From Streptomyces sp. R44 (GTDB lineage Bacteria > Actinomycetota > Actinomycetes > Streptomycetales > Streptomycetaceae), in assembly GCF_041053105.1 (NCBI RefSeq), contig NZ_CP163444.1, positions 6,728,501 to 6,792,500 of the forward strand: a DNA stretch of 64,000 nucleotides. Reading direction: 5' to 3'. Shown one piece after another: positions 54,321 to 62,946 of the stretch; position 1 is the first letter of the stretch; the number at the start of each line of letters is the position of its first letter. Below the pieces are notes generated by a model that was given only the letters and a program-made list of their open reading frames with translations, was not told the origin of the DNA and made no database searches. The position numbers and the translations under genes were made by a program.

Positions 54321-54922
54321 GCGCCGGGGAGGGGCCGCTGGTTCCAGCCCGCGACCACCGGAAGACCGTGCTCCGTCGACAGCCGGCCGACCGTCGCCGT
54401 CGTCAGGAGGAACAGCCTCCCCTCGGACGCCGGCAGGCCCAGATACCGGGCCGTGAGGACCCGCAGCAGATGCGCGTGCGCCACCAGCACACCGTCCTCC
54501 CGTGAGCCCGCCAGGAGCGGCGCGACGCGTGCCAGGACCCGGTCGGCCCGCCGCCCCACGTCCTCGGCGGACTCGCCCGGCCGCCCGTCCGGGTGCGGAG
54601 GCACCCCGTCCCGCCACAGCGACCAGTCCGGCCGGCCCTCGTGGATCCGGGCCGTGGTCAGCCCCTCGTACCCGCCGTAGTCCCACTCGCACAGGTCCTC
54701 GTCCGTCTCCGCGCCCCGCAGCCCGGCCAGCTCGGCCGTGTCCCGGGCCCGCCGCAGCGGACTCGTGCGGACGAAGGCGAACGACCGGCCCGCGAAGAAC
54801 GGCGCGAGCGTCCGCGCGCCCGCCTCGCCCTCCCGCGTGAGCGGCAGATCCGTACGGCCGGTGTGCCGTCCGGCGGCGCTCCACTCCGTCTCACCGTGGC
54901 GGATCAGGAGGAGGTCACCCAT
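54317..54922 (-). CDS. Histidine phosphatase family protein
   Basis: 201 aa. The catalytic motif is LLLIRHGETEWSAAGRHTGRTDLPLT, seen in pieces, with RTSPLRRARDTAEL, the acid motif CEWDYGGYEGLT and a second His in VLVAHAHLLRVL. It is a phosphoglycerate-mutase-like acid phosphatase; substrate unknown. The ATG at 54922 follows GGAGGAGG-like sequence on the coding strand, and its stop overlaps the TDT transporter start. Confidence 0.9.
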   Translation of the reverse strand: MGDLLLIRHGETEWSAAGRHTGRTDLPLTREGEAGARTLAPFFAGRSFAFVRTSPLRRARDTAELAGLRGAETDEDLCEWDYGGYEGLTTARIHEGRPDWSLWRDGVPPHPDGRPGESAEDVGRRADRVLARVAPLLAGSREDGVLVAHAHLLRVLTARYLGLPASEGRLFLLTTATVGRLSTEHGLPVVAGWNQRPLPGA

Positions 54923-55100
54923 GGCCCGCTGCTCCTTCCGCTCCCGCCGGTCCTTCGTCCCGAAGACGGCACACCGCCATGATCGGCGCGAGCCGCCGCC
55001 GTCGCCACCGCCGACGGACCCCCGCCCGCCCGGTGCCGACCCGGATTCGACCCGGATTCGACCCGGAAGCGGCCGGGGACCGACCAGGGCGTTCGATGTA

Positions 55101-55724
55101 ATGGAGAAGGAAGAGGCCAGGCTTGTGGGCGTGCTGTCGTGGTGCGATCCTTCCGCCGTGCGAGCGCACTCGGTCCTCGCGGAGGTGAGGCAGGTGAGGC
55201 GAGCAGGCCTCGTCCGGCTGCGCGAGCTGCACCTGCCCGAACTCGCCCGTCTGTCCCTGGACGCGTCCGAGAACCCGGTGGGGGACGGCGACCGGGGCAC
55301 CGTCGCCGCCATCGAGCGCCTGTTACGGACCGCGGTCTCCCGGATCGGTGGCGGAAGTCTGCAGACGGCCGCCGAGTACAGCCTCGGCCTGGCCCAGGGC
55401 ACCCGCGACTGGCCGGCCTCCGAGCGCCGCCGCCTGGCGGCCCAGGTCTACGGCGTCAGCGTGGAGCGCTTCCGCAAGCACCACGAGCTGATGGTGCTCG
55501 GACAGATCACCGAACAGGTCCTCGGCCTCGCCAGCCGCCCCCTCCCCGGCGGACCGAACGGCTTGAACCACCCGAGCGGCCCGGGTGGCCCCAATCGCCC
55601 GAACCACCCGAGCGTCCCCGGCGGCCCGACCAGCCGGACCGAACCCCCGCCCGACGCCACCGCCCCCTGGCGCCCGTCCACCGCTCGCTCCGTCTGCGCC
55701 TCCCCGGCCGGGCCGCGCCGGTGA
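55101..55724 (+). CDS. Helical protein of unknown function, probably truncated by frameshift
   Basis: 207 aa. The N-terminal 140 residues look genuine: a conserved-looking helical unit with LQTAAEYSLGLAQGTRDWPA and RRRLAAQVYGVSVERFRKHHE. After residue 150 the sequence becomes a Pro/Gly/Asn repeat (GLNHPSGPGGPNRPNHPS) and ends abruptly. In another frame the downstream DNA encodes RSLRLRLPGRAAPVTVRIHV and FLALHIFGVIPPSR (about 55670-55800), which looks like a continuing beta-strand region. A frameshift between 55560 and 55680 is likely. The gene opens a stretch of decayed DNA reaching 57112. Confidence 0.55.
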   Translation: MEKEEARLVGVLSWCDPSAVRAHSVLAEVRQVRRAGLVRLRELHLPELARLSLDASENPVGDGDRGTVAAIERLLRTAVSRIGGGSLQTAAEYSLGLAQGTRDWPASERRRLAAQVYGVSVERFRKHHELMVLGQITEQVLGLASRPLPGGPNGLNHPSGPGGPNRPNHPSVPGGPTSRTEPPPDATAPWRPSTARSVCASPAGPRR

Positions 55725-55932
55725 CCGTGCGGATCCACGTGATTCACGCCTTTCTCGCCCTGCACATCTTCGGCGTCATCCCGCCCTCCCGGCCGACCGG
55801 ACACGACCTCCTGCTCGTCCTGATCAAACTCGCCGAGAGCCAGGCCCCGCACACGGCGCTCGACACCTTCGTCACCACCACGCAGGCACCTCACCCCCAC
55901 CTCGGTGAACAGAGCAGCAGTGTCCCTGCGCC

Positions 55933-56283
55933 GAGATCGGCCGAGCGCTCGCCACCGCCGGGGAGCGACCGTCGCGATCAACCATCTCGGCCAGGACCCC
56001 GACGCCCACGCCCTCCTCGCCGCCTTCGAACGCGCGGGCAGCCCCGGGATCGCGCTCAACGCCGACCTGACCGACCCGGGCTCCGTCCGGACCATGGCCG
56101 ACCTCGTCCGCACCGAGATGGGGCCCGCCGACATCCTGGTCAACAACGCCGGCTCCTACCCCCGCGTCGCCTGGCAGGACACCGACGAGGTCGCCTGGAC
56201 CTCCTTCCTCGACGTGAACCTCACCGCCCACTACCGTCACGGGGCAATCCGTCCACGTCGACGGCGGCTGGCTGCTCCACTGA
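55933..56283 (+). pseudogene. SDR pseudogene with frameshift and internal deletion
   Basis: Translation gives EIGRALATAG, then after a frame change ATVAINHLGQDPDAH, ALNADLTDPGSVRTM and PADILVNNAGSYPRVAW up to DVNLTAHYR. The sequence then jumps to TGQSVHVDGGWLLH and a stop at 56283 in a third frame. These are the start, NNAG motif and C-terminal end of a short-chain dehydrogenase. The catalytic Ser-Tyr-Lys portion (roughly 90 residues) is deleted, and the Rossmann start is frame-shifted and incomplete. No functional product is expected. Confidence 0.8.
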
Positions 56284-56313
56284 GACCGTCAACAAGCAAG
56301 GAGACGAACCGAA

Positions 56314-56751
56314 ATGATCGAACGAGTCCGAGCCGTCCTCGTCACTGCGGACGACACGATGCTGGTCATCCGCCGCACCAGGCCCGGCATCCCCGAGTAC
56401 TGGGTCTTGCCCGGCGGCGGCGTCGAACCCGACGACGAGTCCCGGGAGGCCGCTCTCCATCGGGAGATCCACGAGGAGATCGCGGGGAAGGCCGACATCA
56501 TCCGCCTCCTCCACACGGTGGAGTCCGACGACGAGCGCCAGCTCTTCTACCTCGCCCGCATCGCGACCTGGTCCTTCGAGGACCGCACCGGCCCCGAGTT
56601 CAGTGCCGAAGGCCGCGGTGAGTACGCGCTGGAGGAGGTCCCACTGACCCTGGAGGGACTCGACGGCATCGACCTCAAGCCCGAGGAGATCGCCCACGTG
56701 CTGAGGGGAGCCGTCGGCGCCGGAAGCCTCGGAGTCGAGGCGTCGCTCTGA
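56314..56751 (+). CDS. Nudix hydrolase
   Basis: 145 aa. The Nudix box GGGVEPDDESREAALHREIHEEIAG (given here in the G-x5-E-x7-R-E-x2-E-E-x-G pattern, residues about 34-58) is complete, so it should hydrolyse a nucleoside diphosphate derivative. It starts at an ATG with AAGGAG 11 bases upstream and ends at a strong hairpin. It lies intact within an otherwise decayed stretch. The substrate is unknown. Confidence 0.9.
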   Translation: MIERVRAVLVTADDTMLVIRRTRPGIPEYWVLPGGGVEPDDESREAALHREIHEEIAGKADIIRLLHTVESDDERQLFYLARIATWSFEDRTGPEFSAEGRGEYALEEVPLTLEGLDGIDLKPEEIAHVLRGAVGAGSLGVEASL

Positions 56752-56774
56752 GCCGGCGTGTACGTCGTCCTGCC

Positions 56775-56808
56775 GCAGGGACCGGCTCTGAGATGAGCCG
56801 GTCCCTGC
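56775..56808 (+). terminator. Terminator of the Nudix gene
   Basis: Perfect 14-bp arms GCAGGGACCGGCTC and GAGCCGGTCCCTGC with a 6-base loop, 24 bases past the stop. Confidence 0.8.
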
Positions 56809-56820
56809 AGCCTTCCGAGG

Positions 56821-57112
56821 TCAGCGCGGGGAGCCCGGAGGCGGCTCCTCGTCCTGCCCCGGCAGCAGCCGCGGGGCGAGGACCGATCCGTCGGCATGGA
56901 CGGAGAGGGGCCGCCCCAATCCTTGTCGAAGGTGAGGCGGGGGCGGACGTGGCGGCTCGCGTGGACGAGGGCGTGGTACTCCTCGACGTCGCCCCGGGCG
57001 AGCAGACGGAAGACCTCCGCGTCCACGCCGGAGAACGCCTCGACGCGAGGGCCGTTCAGACGGAGGACGTGATCGGTGCCGACGTACTCGTCTGCCGACG
57101 AGAGTGTGGGCT
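56821..57112 (-). pseudogene. Remnant of an unidentified gene, start lost and frameshifted
   Basis: On the minus strand one frame gives ADEYVGTDHVLRLNGPRVEA, FSGVDAEVFRLLARGDVEEY and HALVHASRHVRPRLTFDKDW, then runs out of sense. A neighbouring frame continues RPLSVHADGSVLAPRLLPGQ to a stop at 56821. A TGA precedes the first part with no start codon between. One base is missing or extra near 56910. I do not recognise the family. Together with the SDR remnant it marks local decay. Confidence 0.5.
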
Positions 57113-57159
57113 GTCACAGCACACGCTGTGCCCCGTTGCCGTTGGGCTGTCTCCCGGAT

Positions 57160-57711
57160 TCAGCCGGTGAGGCTTTTGCGGCGGACCCGCATTCCGTACT
57201 TCGTTCCCTCAGGTCCACCGCTGCTGCCCCAGCCGACGCTCGTGGCGACGTCCCATCCTCTCTGTGCCTCCATCTGGGCCGCGAAGGTTCGGAGGTCGTG
57301 GATTGTGCAGCCGCAGTCCAGTGAAACGTCGATGCTCAGGTACGGGCTGCGGGGATTGTCGTTTCCGTACGAGGTCTCCTCCCACCGCACGTCGTGGACG
57401 TGCTCCTTGAGGCCGGTCCGCACCTCGTCGTGCTTGATGCCGTGGGCCTTGGCGTACTCGTCCAGGTCGTCGATCACGAACAGGTGGCTGGACCACTCAC
57501 CGGGCCAGACCGCGAAGAGCCGCGAACTGCCGGTCAGAGCCCGTTCGTAGGCGGCCCGGTCTGCCCCGTGTGTCACCCTGCCGTTTTCGTGGACCTCGAT
57601 GTAGCACGTCGTACGTGAGGTGTACGGGAAGTCCTTCCCCGCAGCCGCTGCACTCCTCGGTTCCAACGGGCCCTCCCTGTGTGCGATGCCCTGCGCGGAA
57701 GTCAACAGCAT
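57160..57711 (-). CDS. Conserved actinobacterial protein of unknown function
   Basis: 183 aa with the ATG at 57711 chosen, but the start is uncertain: the frame is open to 57888 and no candidate has a good ribosome binding site. The core TSRTTCYIEVHENGRVTHGA, LFAVWPGEWSSHLFVIDD, YAKAHGIKHDEVRTGLKEHV and VSLDCGCTIHDLRTFAAQM reads like a real, conserved protein. It has an internal aromatic-rich region and a CxC motif. No function can be given. It lies between decayed DNA and corA; the 220 bases to corA show nothing further. Confidence 0.65.
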   Translation of the reverse strand: MLLTSAQGIAHREGPLEPRSAAAAGKDFPYTSRTTCYIEVHENGRVTHGADRAAYERALTGSSRLFAVWPGEWSSHLFVIDDLDEYAKAHGIKHDEVRTGLKEHVHDVRWEETSYGNDNPRSPYLSIDVSLDCGCTIHDLRTFAAQMEAQRGWDVATSVGWGSSGGPEGTKYGMRVRRKSLTG

Positions 57712-57931
57712 CCAGGGAGCGGCCCGCAGGGCTTCGCCCGACACCCTCGGTGACCGCCGACCCTCACCCTTGCCCTGGGATCGTTCCCGTGGTGGCCGCA
57801 GTACTGCAAGCGGGGGGCAGGCGTTCACTCCCCAGCGCCGCGCATTCTCCCCAGATTCCCCCCAGGGGTACGGAACACTCTCTTCCATGCGTTCGCGTCT
57901 GTGAAGTTGATCAGATGGTGCCCGGGTTCTG

Positions 57932-59038
57932 CTACAGCCAGTCCTTCTTCTTGAAGACCACGTACAGACTCGTGCACACCACCGCCATCAGCACCACCGC
58001 GAACGGATACCCGCCCGCCCAGTGCAGCTCCGGCATGTGGTCGAAGTTCATTCCGTAGATCGTTCCCACCAGCGTGGGTGCAAACAGAATGGCCGCCCAC
58101 GAGGAGATCTTCTTGATCTCCTCGTTCTGCTGGAAGCCGGCCTCCGCCAGTGCTCTCATCTCGGCGTTCTGCTGCTGGGTGACCAGGGTCGCGTTGACCG
58201 TGAGGATGTCCGTGAGGGCCTGGCGGAAGCCGTCGACGCGTTCGCTGGTGTGGGTGACGTGGTCGGCGACGTCGCGGAGGTAGCGCTGGAGTTCCTCGTC
58301 CGTGCCGTACTTCGCGAAGCCCGCCATCAGGGCGTGGAGCATGCCGACCAGGGGGCGGGTCGCGCGCTGGAACTCGACCATTTCGCGGGAGAGTTCGTAG
58401 ATGCGGCGGGAGACCGCCGGGTCGCCGCCGAAGACCTCCGTCTCGATCTCGTCGATGTCGTTCTGGACGCCCGCCACCACCGGCGCGTAGCCGTCGACCA
58501 CCGCGTCGAGGATCGCGTACAGGACCGCCTCCGGTCCCAGGGCCAGCAGGTCCGGGTTCTCCTCCATGCGGCGGCGGACCGCCGAGAGGTCCGGGGCGGC
58601 GCCGTGCCGGACCGTGATCAGGAAGTCCGGGCCCACGAAGACATGGAGCTCGCCGAAGTCGACCTCCTCCGGGGCGTCCAGGTAGCGCGCGGCGCGCAGG
58701 ACGACGAACAGCGTGTCGCCGTACCGCTCCAGCTTGGGGCGCTGATGGGCCTCCATCGCGTCCTCGACGGCCAGCTCGTGCAGGTCGAACTCGGCGGCCA
58801 GGGAGTGGAGTTCCTCCTCGGTCGGGCGCTGGAGGCCGATCCAGGCCATGCCGTCGGGGTGTTCGCGCAGCTGGCGGAACGTCTCCGCGAGGGTGCTGGG
58901 GGAGGCGACCCGGCGGCCGTCGCGGTAGAGCGTCGACTGCACGACGCTCGGCTCCACCGAGGGCGGCCGCGCGTCCGAGGTCTCGGGCGGCGGCTCGGGC
59001 CGGCGGCGCCAGGCCGCGCGGGGGCGGCGGTCGGACAT
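57932..59038 (-). CDS. corA: CorA-family magnesium/cobalt transporter
   Basis: 368 aa from the ATG at 59038 (GGAGGTG upstream). The large N-terminal cytoplasmic domain contains LHELAVEDAMEAHQRPKLERYGD, seen in pieces. The C-terminus has two membrane helices with the pore signature YGMNFDHMPEL between them (GMN motif) and the basic end VVFKKKDWL. It forms a pentameric channel for Mg2+ or other divalent metals. It is divergent from the winged-helix gene at 59173. Confidence 0.95.
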   Translation of the reverse strand: MSDRRPRAAWRRRPEPPPETSDARPPSVEPSVVQSTLYRDGRRVASPSTLAETFRQLREHPDGMAWIGLQRPTEEELHSLAAEFDLHELAVEDAMEAHQRPKLERYGDTLFVVLRAARYLDAPEEVDFGELHVFVGPDFLITVRHGAAPDLSAVRRRMEENPDLLALGPEAVLYAILDAVVDGYAPVVAGVQNDIDEIETEVFGGDPAVSRRIYELSREMVEFQRATRPLVGMLHALMAGFAKYGTDEELQRYLRDVADHVTHTSERVDGFRQALTDILTVNATLVTQQQNAEMRALAEAGFQQNEEIKKISSWAAILFAPTLVGTIYGMNFDHMPELHWAGGYPFAVVLMAVVCTSLYVVFKKKDWL

Positions 59039-59172
59039 CGTCGGGCACCTCCACCTCGGGCTGCGGGTCGGTCGGGAGCAGGATATATGGGGTGAATCCC
59101 TCGCGTACGGATCTCGGTCCCGTACGCAGTTCAGGACCGATGTCGTCCGCAAGCCTCGGTAGCGTGCCTGCC

Positions 59173-60285
59173 ATGGCCCTCAAGACGACCCACCCCGTGC
59201 TCGGCCCCCGCGCCCTGAACCGCGCCACCCTCGACCGGCAGCTGCTCCTGCGCCCCGCCCCGCTCGGCGTCGAGGAGGCCGTCGGTCATCTCCTCGGGCT
59301 CCAGGCCCAGAACACCAAGCCCCCGTACTACGCGCTCGCCGCCCGGCTCGACGGGTTCCGGCCCGAGCGGCTGTCCGCCCTCATGGAGTCCCGGCGGGTC
59401 GCCCGGATCGTCTCGCTGCGGTCCACCGTGCACACCCACACCGCCCGCGACGCGGTCGGCCTCCGCCGGCTCGTGCAGGCCGGGGCGATCGAACGGGAGC
59501 TGAAGATGTTCCGCAAGGGGCTCGACGGCGTCGACCTCGACCGGCTCACCGCCCTGGCCACCGCGTACGTCGAGGAGCGGCCCCGCACCCCCAAGGAGCT
59601 GCGGGAGCACCTCCTCCGGGAGTGGCCCGACGCGGACCCGCAGGCGCTCACCATCGCCGCCCGCTGCCTGCTCCTGATGGTGCAGGTCACCCCGCGCGGT
59701 CTGTGGGGGCGCAGCGGGCAGGTCGCGCTCACCACCGTCCGTACGTGGTTCGACGGGATCGAGGACGAGGCCGCCGACCTCGACGAGACCGTGCTGCGCT
59801 ACCTCGGCGCCTTCGGCCCCGCCTCCGTCAAGGACATGCAGACCTGGTGCGGCCTGACCCGGCTGCGCCCCGCCTTCGAGCGGCTGCGGCCCGGGCTCCT
59901 CGTCTTCCGGGACGAGCAGGGCACCGAGCTCTTCGACCTCCCCGACGCGCCCCGCCCCGACGAGGACACCCCGGCCCCGCCCCGCTTCCTCCCCGAGTTC
60001 GACAACCTGCTCCTCTCGCACGCCGACCGCACCCGCGTCGTCCCCGCCGAACACCACGGCCGCACCTGGACCGGCAACCAGGCGCACCGCACGTTCCTCG
60101 TCGACGGCTTCCTCGCCGGGATCTGGCACCTCGACGAGGCGAAGGACCGCACGACCCTCACCGTCGATCCCTTCGCGCCCGTGACGCGAGCGACGCGCAC
60201 CGCGCTGACCGCCGAGGCCGAGCGGATCCTCCGGCTCATGACACCGCCCGGCACCCCGTACGACATCGTGTACGAGGGAGAGTGA
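59173..60285 (+). CDS. Winged-helix DNA-binding domain protein (HTH_42/YcaQ-like)
   Basis: 370 aa from the ATG at 59173. The N-terminal RQLLLRPAPLGVEEAVGHLLGLQAQ and the central SLRSTVHTHTARDAVGLRRL match the winged-helix family that includes YcaQ and AlkZ interstrand-crosslink DNA glycosylases, which use a QxQ/QxD catalytic motif. Here LQAQN lies at the usual position, supporting a possible glycosylase role. In Streptomyces AlkZ-like proteins protect against DNA-crosslinking antibiotics; a repair function for this one is inference. Confidence 0.85.
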   Translation: MALKTTHPVLGPRALNRATLDRQLLLRPAPLGVEEAVGHLLGLQAQNTKPPYYALAARLDGFRPERLSALMESRRVARIVSLRSTVHTHTARDAVGLRRLVQAGAIERELKMFRKGLDGVDLDRLTALATAYVEERPRTPKELREHLLREWPDADPQALTIAARCLLLMVQVTPRGLWGRSGQVALTTVRTWFDGIEDEAADLDETVLRYLGAFGPASVKDMQTWCGLTRLRPAFERLRPGLLVFRDEQGTELFDLPDAPRPDEDTPAPPRFLPEFDNLLLSHADRTRVVPAEHHGRTWTGNQAHRTFLVDGFLAGIWHLDEAKDRTTLTVDPFAPVTRATRTALTAEAERILRLMTPPGTPYDIVYEGE

Positions 60286-60303
60286 CGCCGTCGGAAACCC
60301 CGC

Positions 60304-61128
60304 CTACGGCAGCGCCCCCGCCCTCCGGGCCGCCACCACCGCCTCCAGGCGGGTGTGGGCGCCCAGTTTGCGCATCGCCGAGCGGAGGTAGCCCTTCACC
60401 GTCTCCGGGCGCAGGCCAAGACGCTCCGCCGCCGTCGCGTTCGTCACGCCGGAGGCGATCGCCGCCAGGACGTCCGTCTCGCGGGGGGTGAGGGAGACGC
60501 CGGGGGGCGCGGGGGCGGCGCCGGAGGCCGATTCGAGACGGCCGCAGACGGCGAGGAGGCGCTCCCGGAGCGCGGGGTCGACGACCTTCGGCGCCAGTTC
60601 GCGCAGCTCCCCGTACGCCTGCCGCACCTCCTCCCAGGACGGGCCCGGCGGCGGGGGCGCGAGCAGCTGCCGTACCTCGTCCCGTACCGCCAGGGCCTGC
60701 TCCACGTCACGGGCCGCCGCCATCGCCGCGTCGAAGACCCGCTCGCCGATCGGCAGGGACTCCCGCAGCGCCCCGTACAGCACCCCGCGCACCTTGCGCC
60801 GCACGACCACCGGGACGGCGATCACCGCGCGCAGGCCCTCCGCCGAGACCGGTACGTCGTACTCGTGGGTGATGTGCCGCGACGCCGGGTAGTCCGTGAC
60901 CGCGCACGGCCGCGACAGCGCCAGGCACTTCCCGCCCAGGCCCGAGCCCGCCGAGATCGTCAGACCGCCCAGCGCGGGCGTCATCGCCCCGCTCAGCTCG
61001 GCGATCCGCACCGTGCGGCCCGTGGCCCCCTCCTGGAGCAGTCCGCCGAAGGCGACGGGCAGCCCGCTGGCGCGCCTCAGCCGCAGCAGCGCCGTACGCA
61101 ACTCCACCGCTTCCACCATCTCGGGCAC
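60304..61128 (-). CDS. GAF-LuxR transcriptional regulator
   Basis: 274 aa. Residues about 10-145 form a GAF domain (GLLQEGATGRTVRIAELSGA, VIAVPVVVRRKVRGVLYGAL), and the C-terminus is a LuxR HTH (LTPRETDVLAAIASGVTNATAAERLGLRPETVKGYLRSAMRKLG, in pieces). It is divergent from two acyl-CoA synthetase genes with a 91-base gap, so it likely regulates them in response to a small molecule bound by the GAF domain. It converges with the winged-helix gene. Confidence 0.9.
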   Translation of the reverse strand: MPEMVEAVELRTALLRLRRASGLPVAFGGLLQEGATGRTVRIAELSGAMTPALGGLTISAGSGLGGKCLALSRPCAVTDYPASRHITHEYDVPVSAEGLRAVIAVPVVVRRKVRGVLYGALRESLPIGERVFDAAMAAARDVEQALAVRDEVRQLLAPPPPGPSWEEVRQAYGELRELAPKVVDPALRERLLAVCGRLESASGAAPAPPGVSLTPRETDVLAAIASGVTNATAAERLGLRPETVKGYLRSAMRKLGAHTRLEAVVAARRAGALP

Positions 61129-61219
61129 GGGAGCACTCCTTCACCCCCGAACGGGGGTAGTGAGACCTGGGTCACCGATTACACGATGTCCGGGACAGGT
61201 CCCGCAATGAGGAGGACAC

Positions 61220-62905
61220 ATGACGCCCACGAGCGCGACCGGCGCGACGGAGAGGTTCCGGGCCGCCCGGGACTTCCTGCTGCAGCATCGCGAGGACTAC
61301 GAGACGGCCTACGAGGGCTTCGCCTGGCCCCGCCCCGACCGTTTCAACTGGGCGCTCGAATGGTTCGACGTCATCGCACGGGACAACGACCGGACCGCCC
61401 TGCACATCGTCGAGGAGGACGGCTCCGAGACGCGGGTGAGCTTCGCCGAGATGTCCGCCCGCTCCAACCGGGTCGCGAACTGGCTCCGCGCCCAGGGCGT
61501 CCGCGCCGGCGACCGGATCATCCTGATGCTCGGCAACCAGGTCGAGCTGTGGGAGACCGTGCTCGCCGCGATGAAGCTGCGCGCCGTCCTCATCCCCGCC
61601 ACCCCGCTCCTCGGCCCCGCCGACCTGCGCGACCGCGTCGACCGGGGCCGCGCCCGGCACGTGATCGTGCGCGCCGGGGACACCGCCAAGTTCGACGACG
61701 TCCCCGGGGAGTACACCCGGATCGCGGTCGGCGGCGACGGGGTGAACTGGCTGGGGTACGAGCTCGCCGACCAGGGGTCGGACGTGTTCGAGCCCGACGG
61801 CGCCACCCTCGCCGACGACACCCTGATGCTGTACTTCACCTCCGGCACGACCGCCCGCCCCAAGCTGGTCGAGCACACCCACATCTCGTACCCCGTCGGC
61901 CACCTCTCGACGATGTACTGGATCGGCCTCAAGCCCGGCGACGTCCACCTCAACATCTCCTCGCCGGGCTGGGCCAAGCACGCCTGGTCCAACCTCTTCG
62001 CCCCGTGGAACGCCGAGGCGACCGTCTTCATCCACAACTACACCCGCTTCGACCCGGCCCGCCTCATGGACGAGATGCAGCGCAACGGCGTCACCAGCTT
62101 CTGCGCCCCGCCGACCGTCTGGCGGATGCTGATCCAGGCCGACCTCGGCCAGCTGAAGACCCCGCCGCGCGAGGTCGTCGCCGCCGGCGAACCGCTCAAC
62201 CCCGAGGTCATCGAGTCGGTGCGGCGCGCCTGGGGCGTCACCATCCGGGACGGCTTCGGACAGACCGAGACCGCCGTCCAGGTGTCCAACAGCCCGGGCC
62301 AGCGGCTCAAGGAGGGCTCCATGGGCCGCCCGAGTCCCGGCTTCCGGGTCACCCTCGTCGACCCGGTGAGCGGCACGCCGGACGTCGAGGAGGGCGAGAT
62401 CTGTCTCGACCTCTCCGTCAACCCGGTGGGCCTCATGACCGGCTACCACGGCGACCCGGAGCGTACGGCGGAGGCGATGGAGGGCGGCTACTACCGCACC
62501 GGCGACATCGGCTCCCGGGACGCGGACGGCTACATCACGTACATCGGGCGCGCCGACGACGTCTTCAAGGCGAGCGACTACAAGATCTCGCCCTTCGAGC
62601 TGGAGAGCGCCCTCCTGGAGCACGAGGCCGTCGCCGAGGCGGCCGTCGTCCCCGCCCCCGACCCGCTGCGGCTCGCCGTCCCCAAGGCGTACATCGTCCT
62701 CGCGGCGGGCTGGGAGCCGGGCGAGGAGACCGCGAAGGCCCTGTTCGCCCACTCGCGGGCGGTCCTCGCGCCGTACAAGCGCGTCCGCCGCATCGAGTTC
62801 GCCGACCTGCCCAAGACCGTCTCCGGCAAGATCCGGCGCGTCGAGCTGCGCCGGCTGACGGCGGAGGGCGGCGGCAAGGAGTACGTGGAAGGGGACCTCG
62901 CGTGA
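61220..62905 (+). CDS. AMP-binding acyl-CoA synthetase
   Basis: 561 aa with AGGAGG before the ATG. P-loop-like [17 protein letters not shown], the GFGQTE adenylate motif, [15 protein letters not shown] and the C-terminal Lys motif [13 protein letters not shown] are intact. It resembles medium-chain (MACS-type) or benzoate-type CoA ligases, activating a carboxylic acid with ATP and CoA. It is under the divergent GAF-LuxR regulator and is followed after 37 bases by a second synthetase. Confidence 0.93.
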   Translation: MTPTSATGATERFRAARDFLLQHREDYETAYEGFAWPRPDRFNWALEWFDVIARDNDRTALHIVEEDGSETRVSFAEMSARSNRVANWLRAQGVRAGDRIILMLGNQVELWETVLAAMKLRAVLIPATPLLGPADLRDRVDRGRARHVIVRAGDTAKFDDVPGEYTRIAVGGDGVNWLGYELADQGSDVFEPDGATLADDTLMLYFTSGTTARPKLVEHTHISYPVGHLSTMYWIGLKPGDVHLNISSPGWAKHAWSNLFAPWNAEATVFIHNYTRFDPARLMDEMQRNGVTSFCAPPTVWRMLIQADLGQLKTPPREVVAAGEPLNPEVIESVRRAWGVTIRDGFGQTETAVQVSNSPGQRLKEGSMGRPSPGFRVTLVDPVSGTPDVEEGEICLDLSVNPVGLMTGYHGDPERTAEAMEGGYYRTGDIGSRDADGYITYIGRADDVFKASDYKISPFELESALLEHEAVAEAAVVPAPDPLRLAVPKAYIVLAAGWEPGEETAKALFAHSRAVLAPYKRVRRIEFADLPKTVSGKIRRVELRRLTAEGGGKEYVEGDLA

Positions 62906-62946
62906 CCGCCGTGACTCTCTCCTCCGCGGAAGGGGGCCTCGCGTGA
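62887..62946 (+). repeat. 19-bp duplication at the synthetase gene junction
   Basis: GGAAGGGGACCTCGCGTGA (62887) and GGAAGGGGGCCTCGCGTGA (62928) differ at one base, 41-base period. Each contains a ribosome binding site, a GTG and a TGA. Between them lies a 14-codon mini frame (GTG at 62902 to TGA at 62946) chained by GTGA overlaps to both synthetase genes. Confidence 0.7.

Noticed and set aside
57711..57888. The upstream extension of the conserved unknown protein to 57888
   Set aside because: The extra 59 residues have no ribosome binding site and read as non-conserved sequence, so the shorter start is preferred with low certainty.
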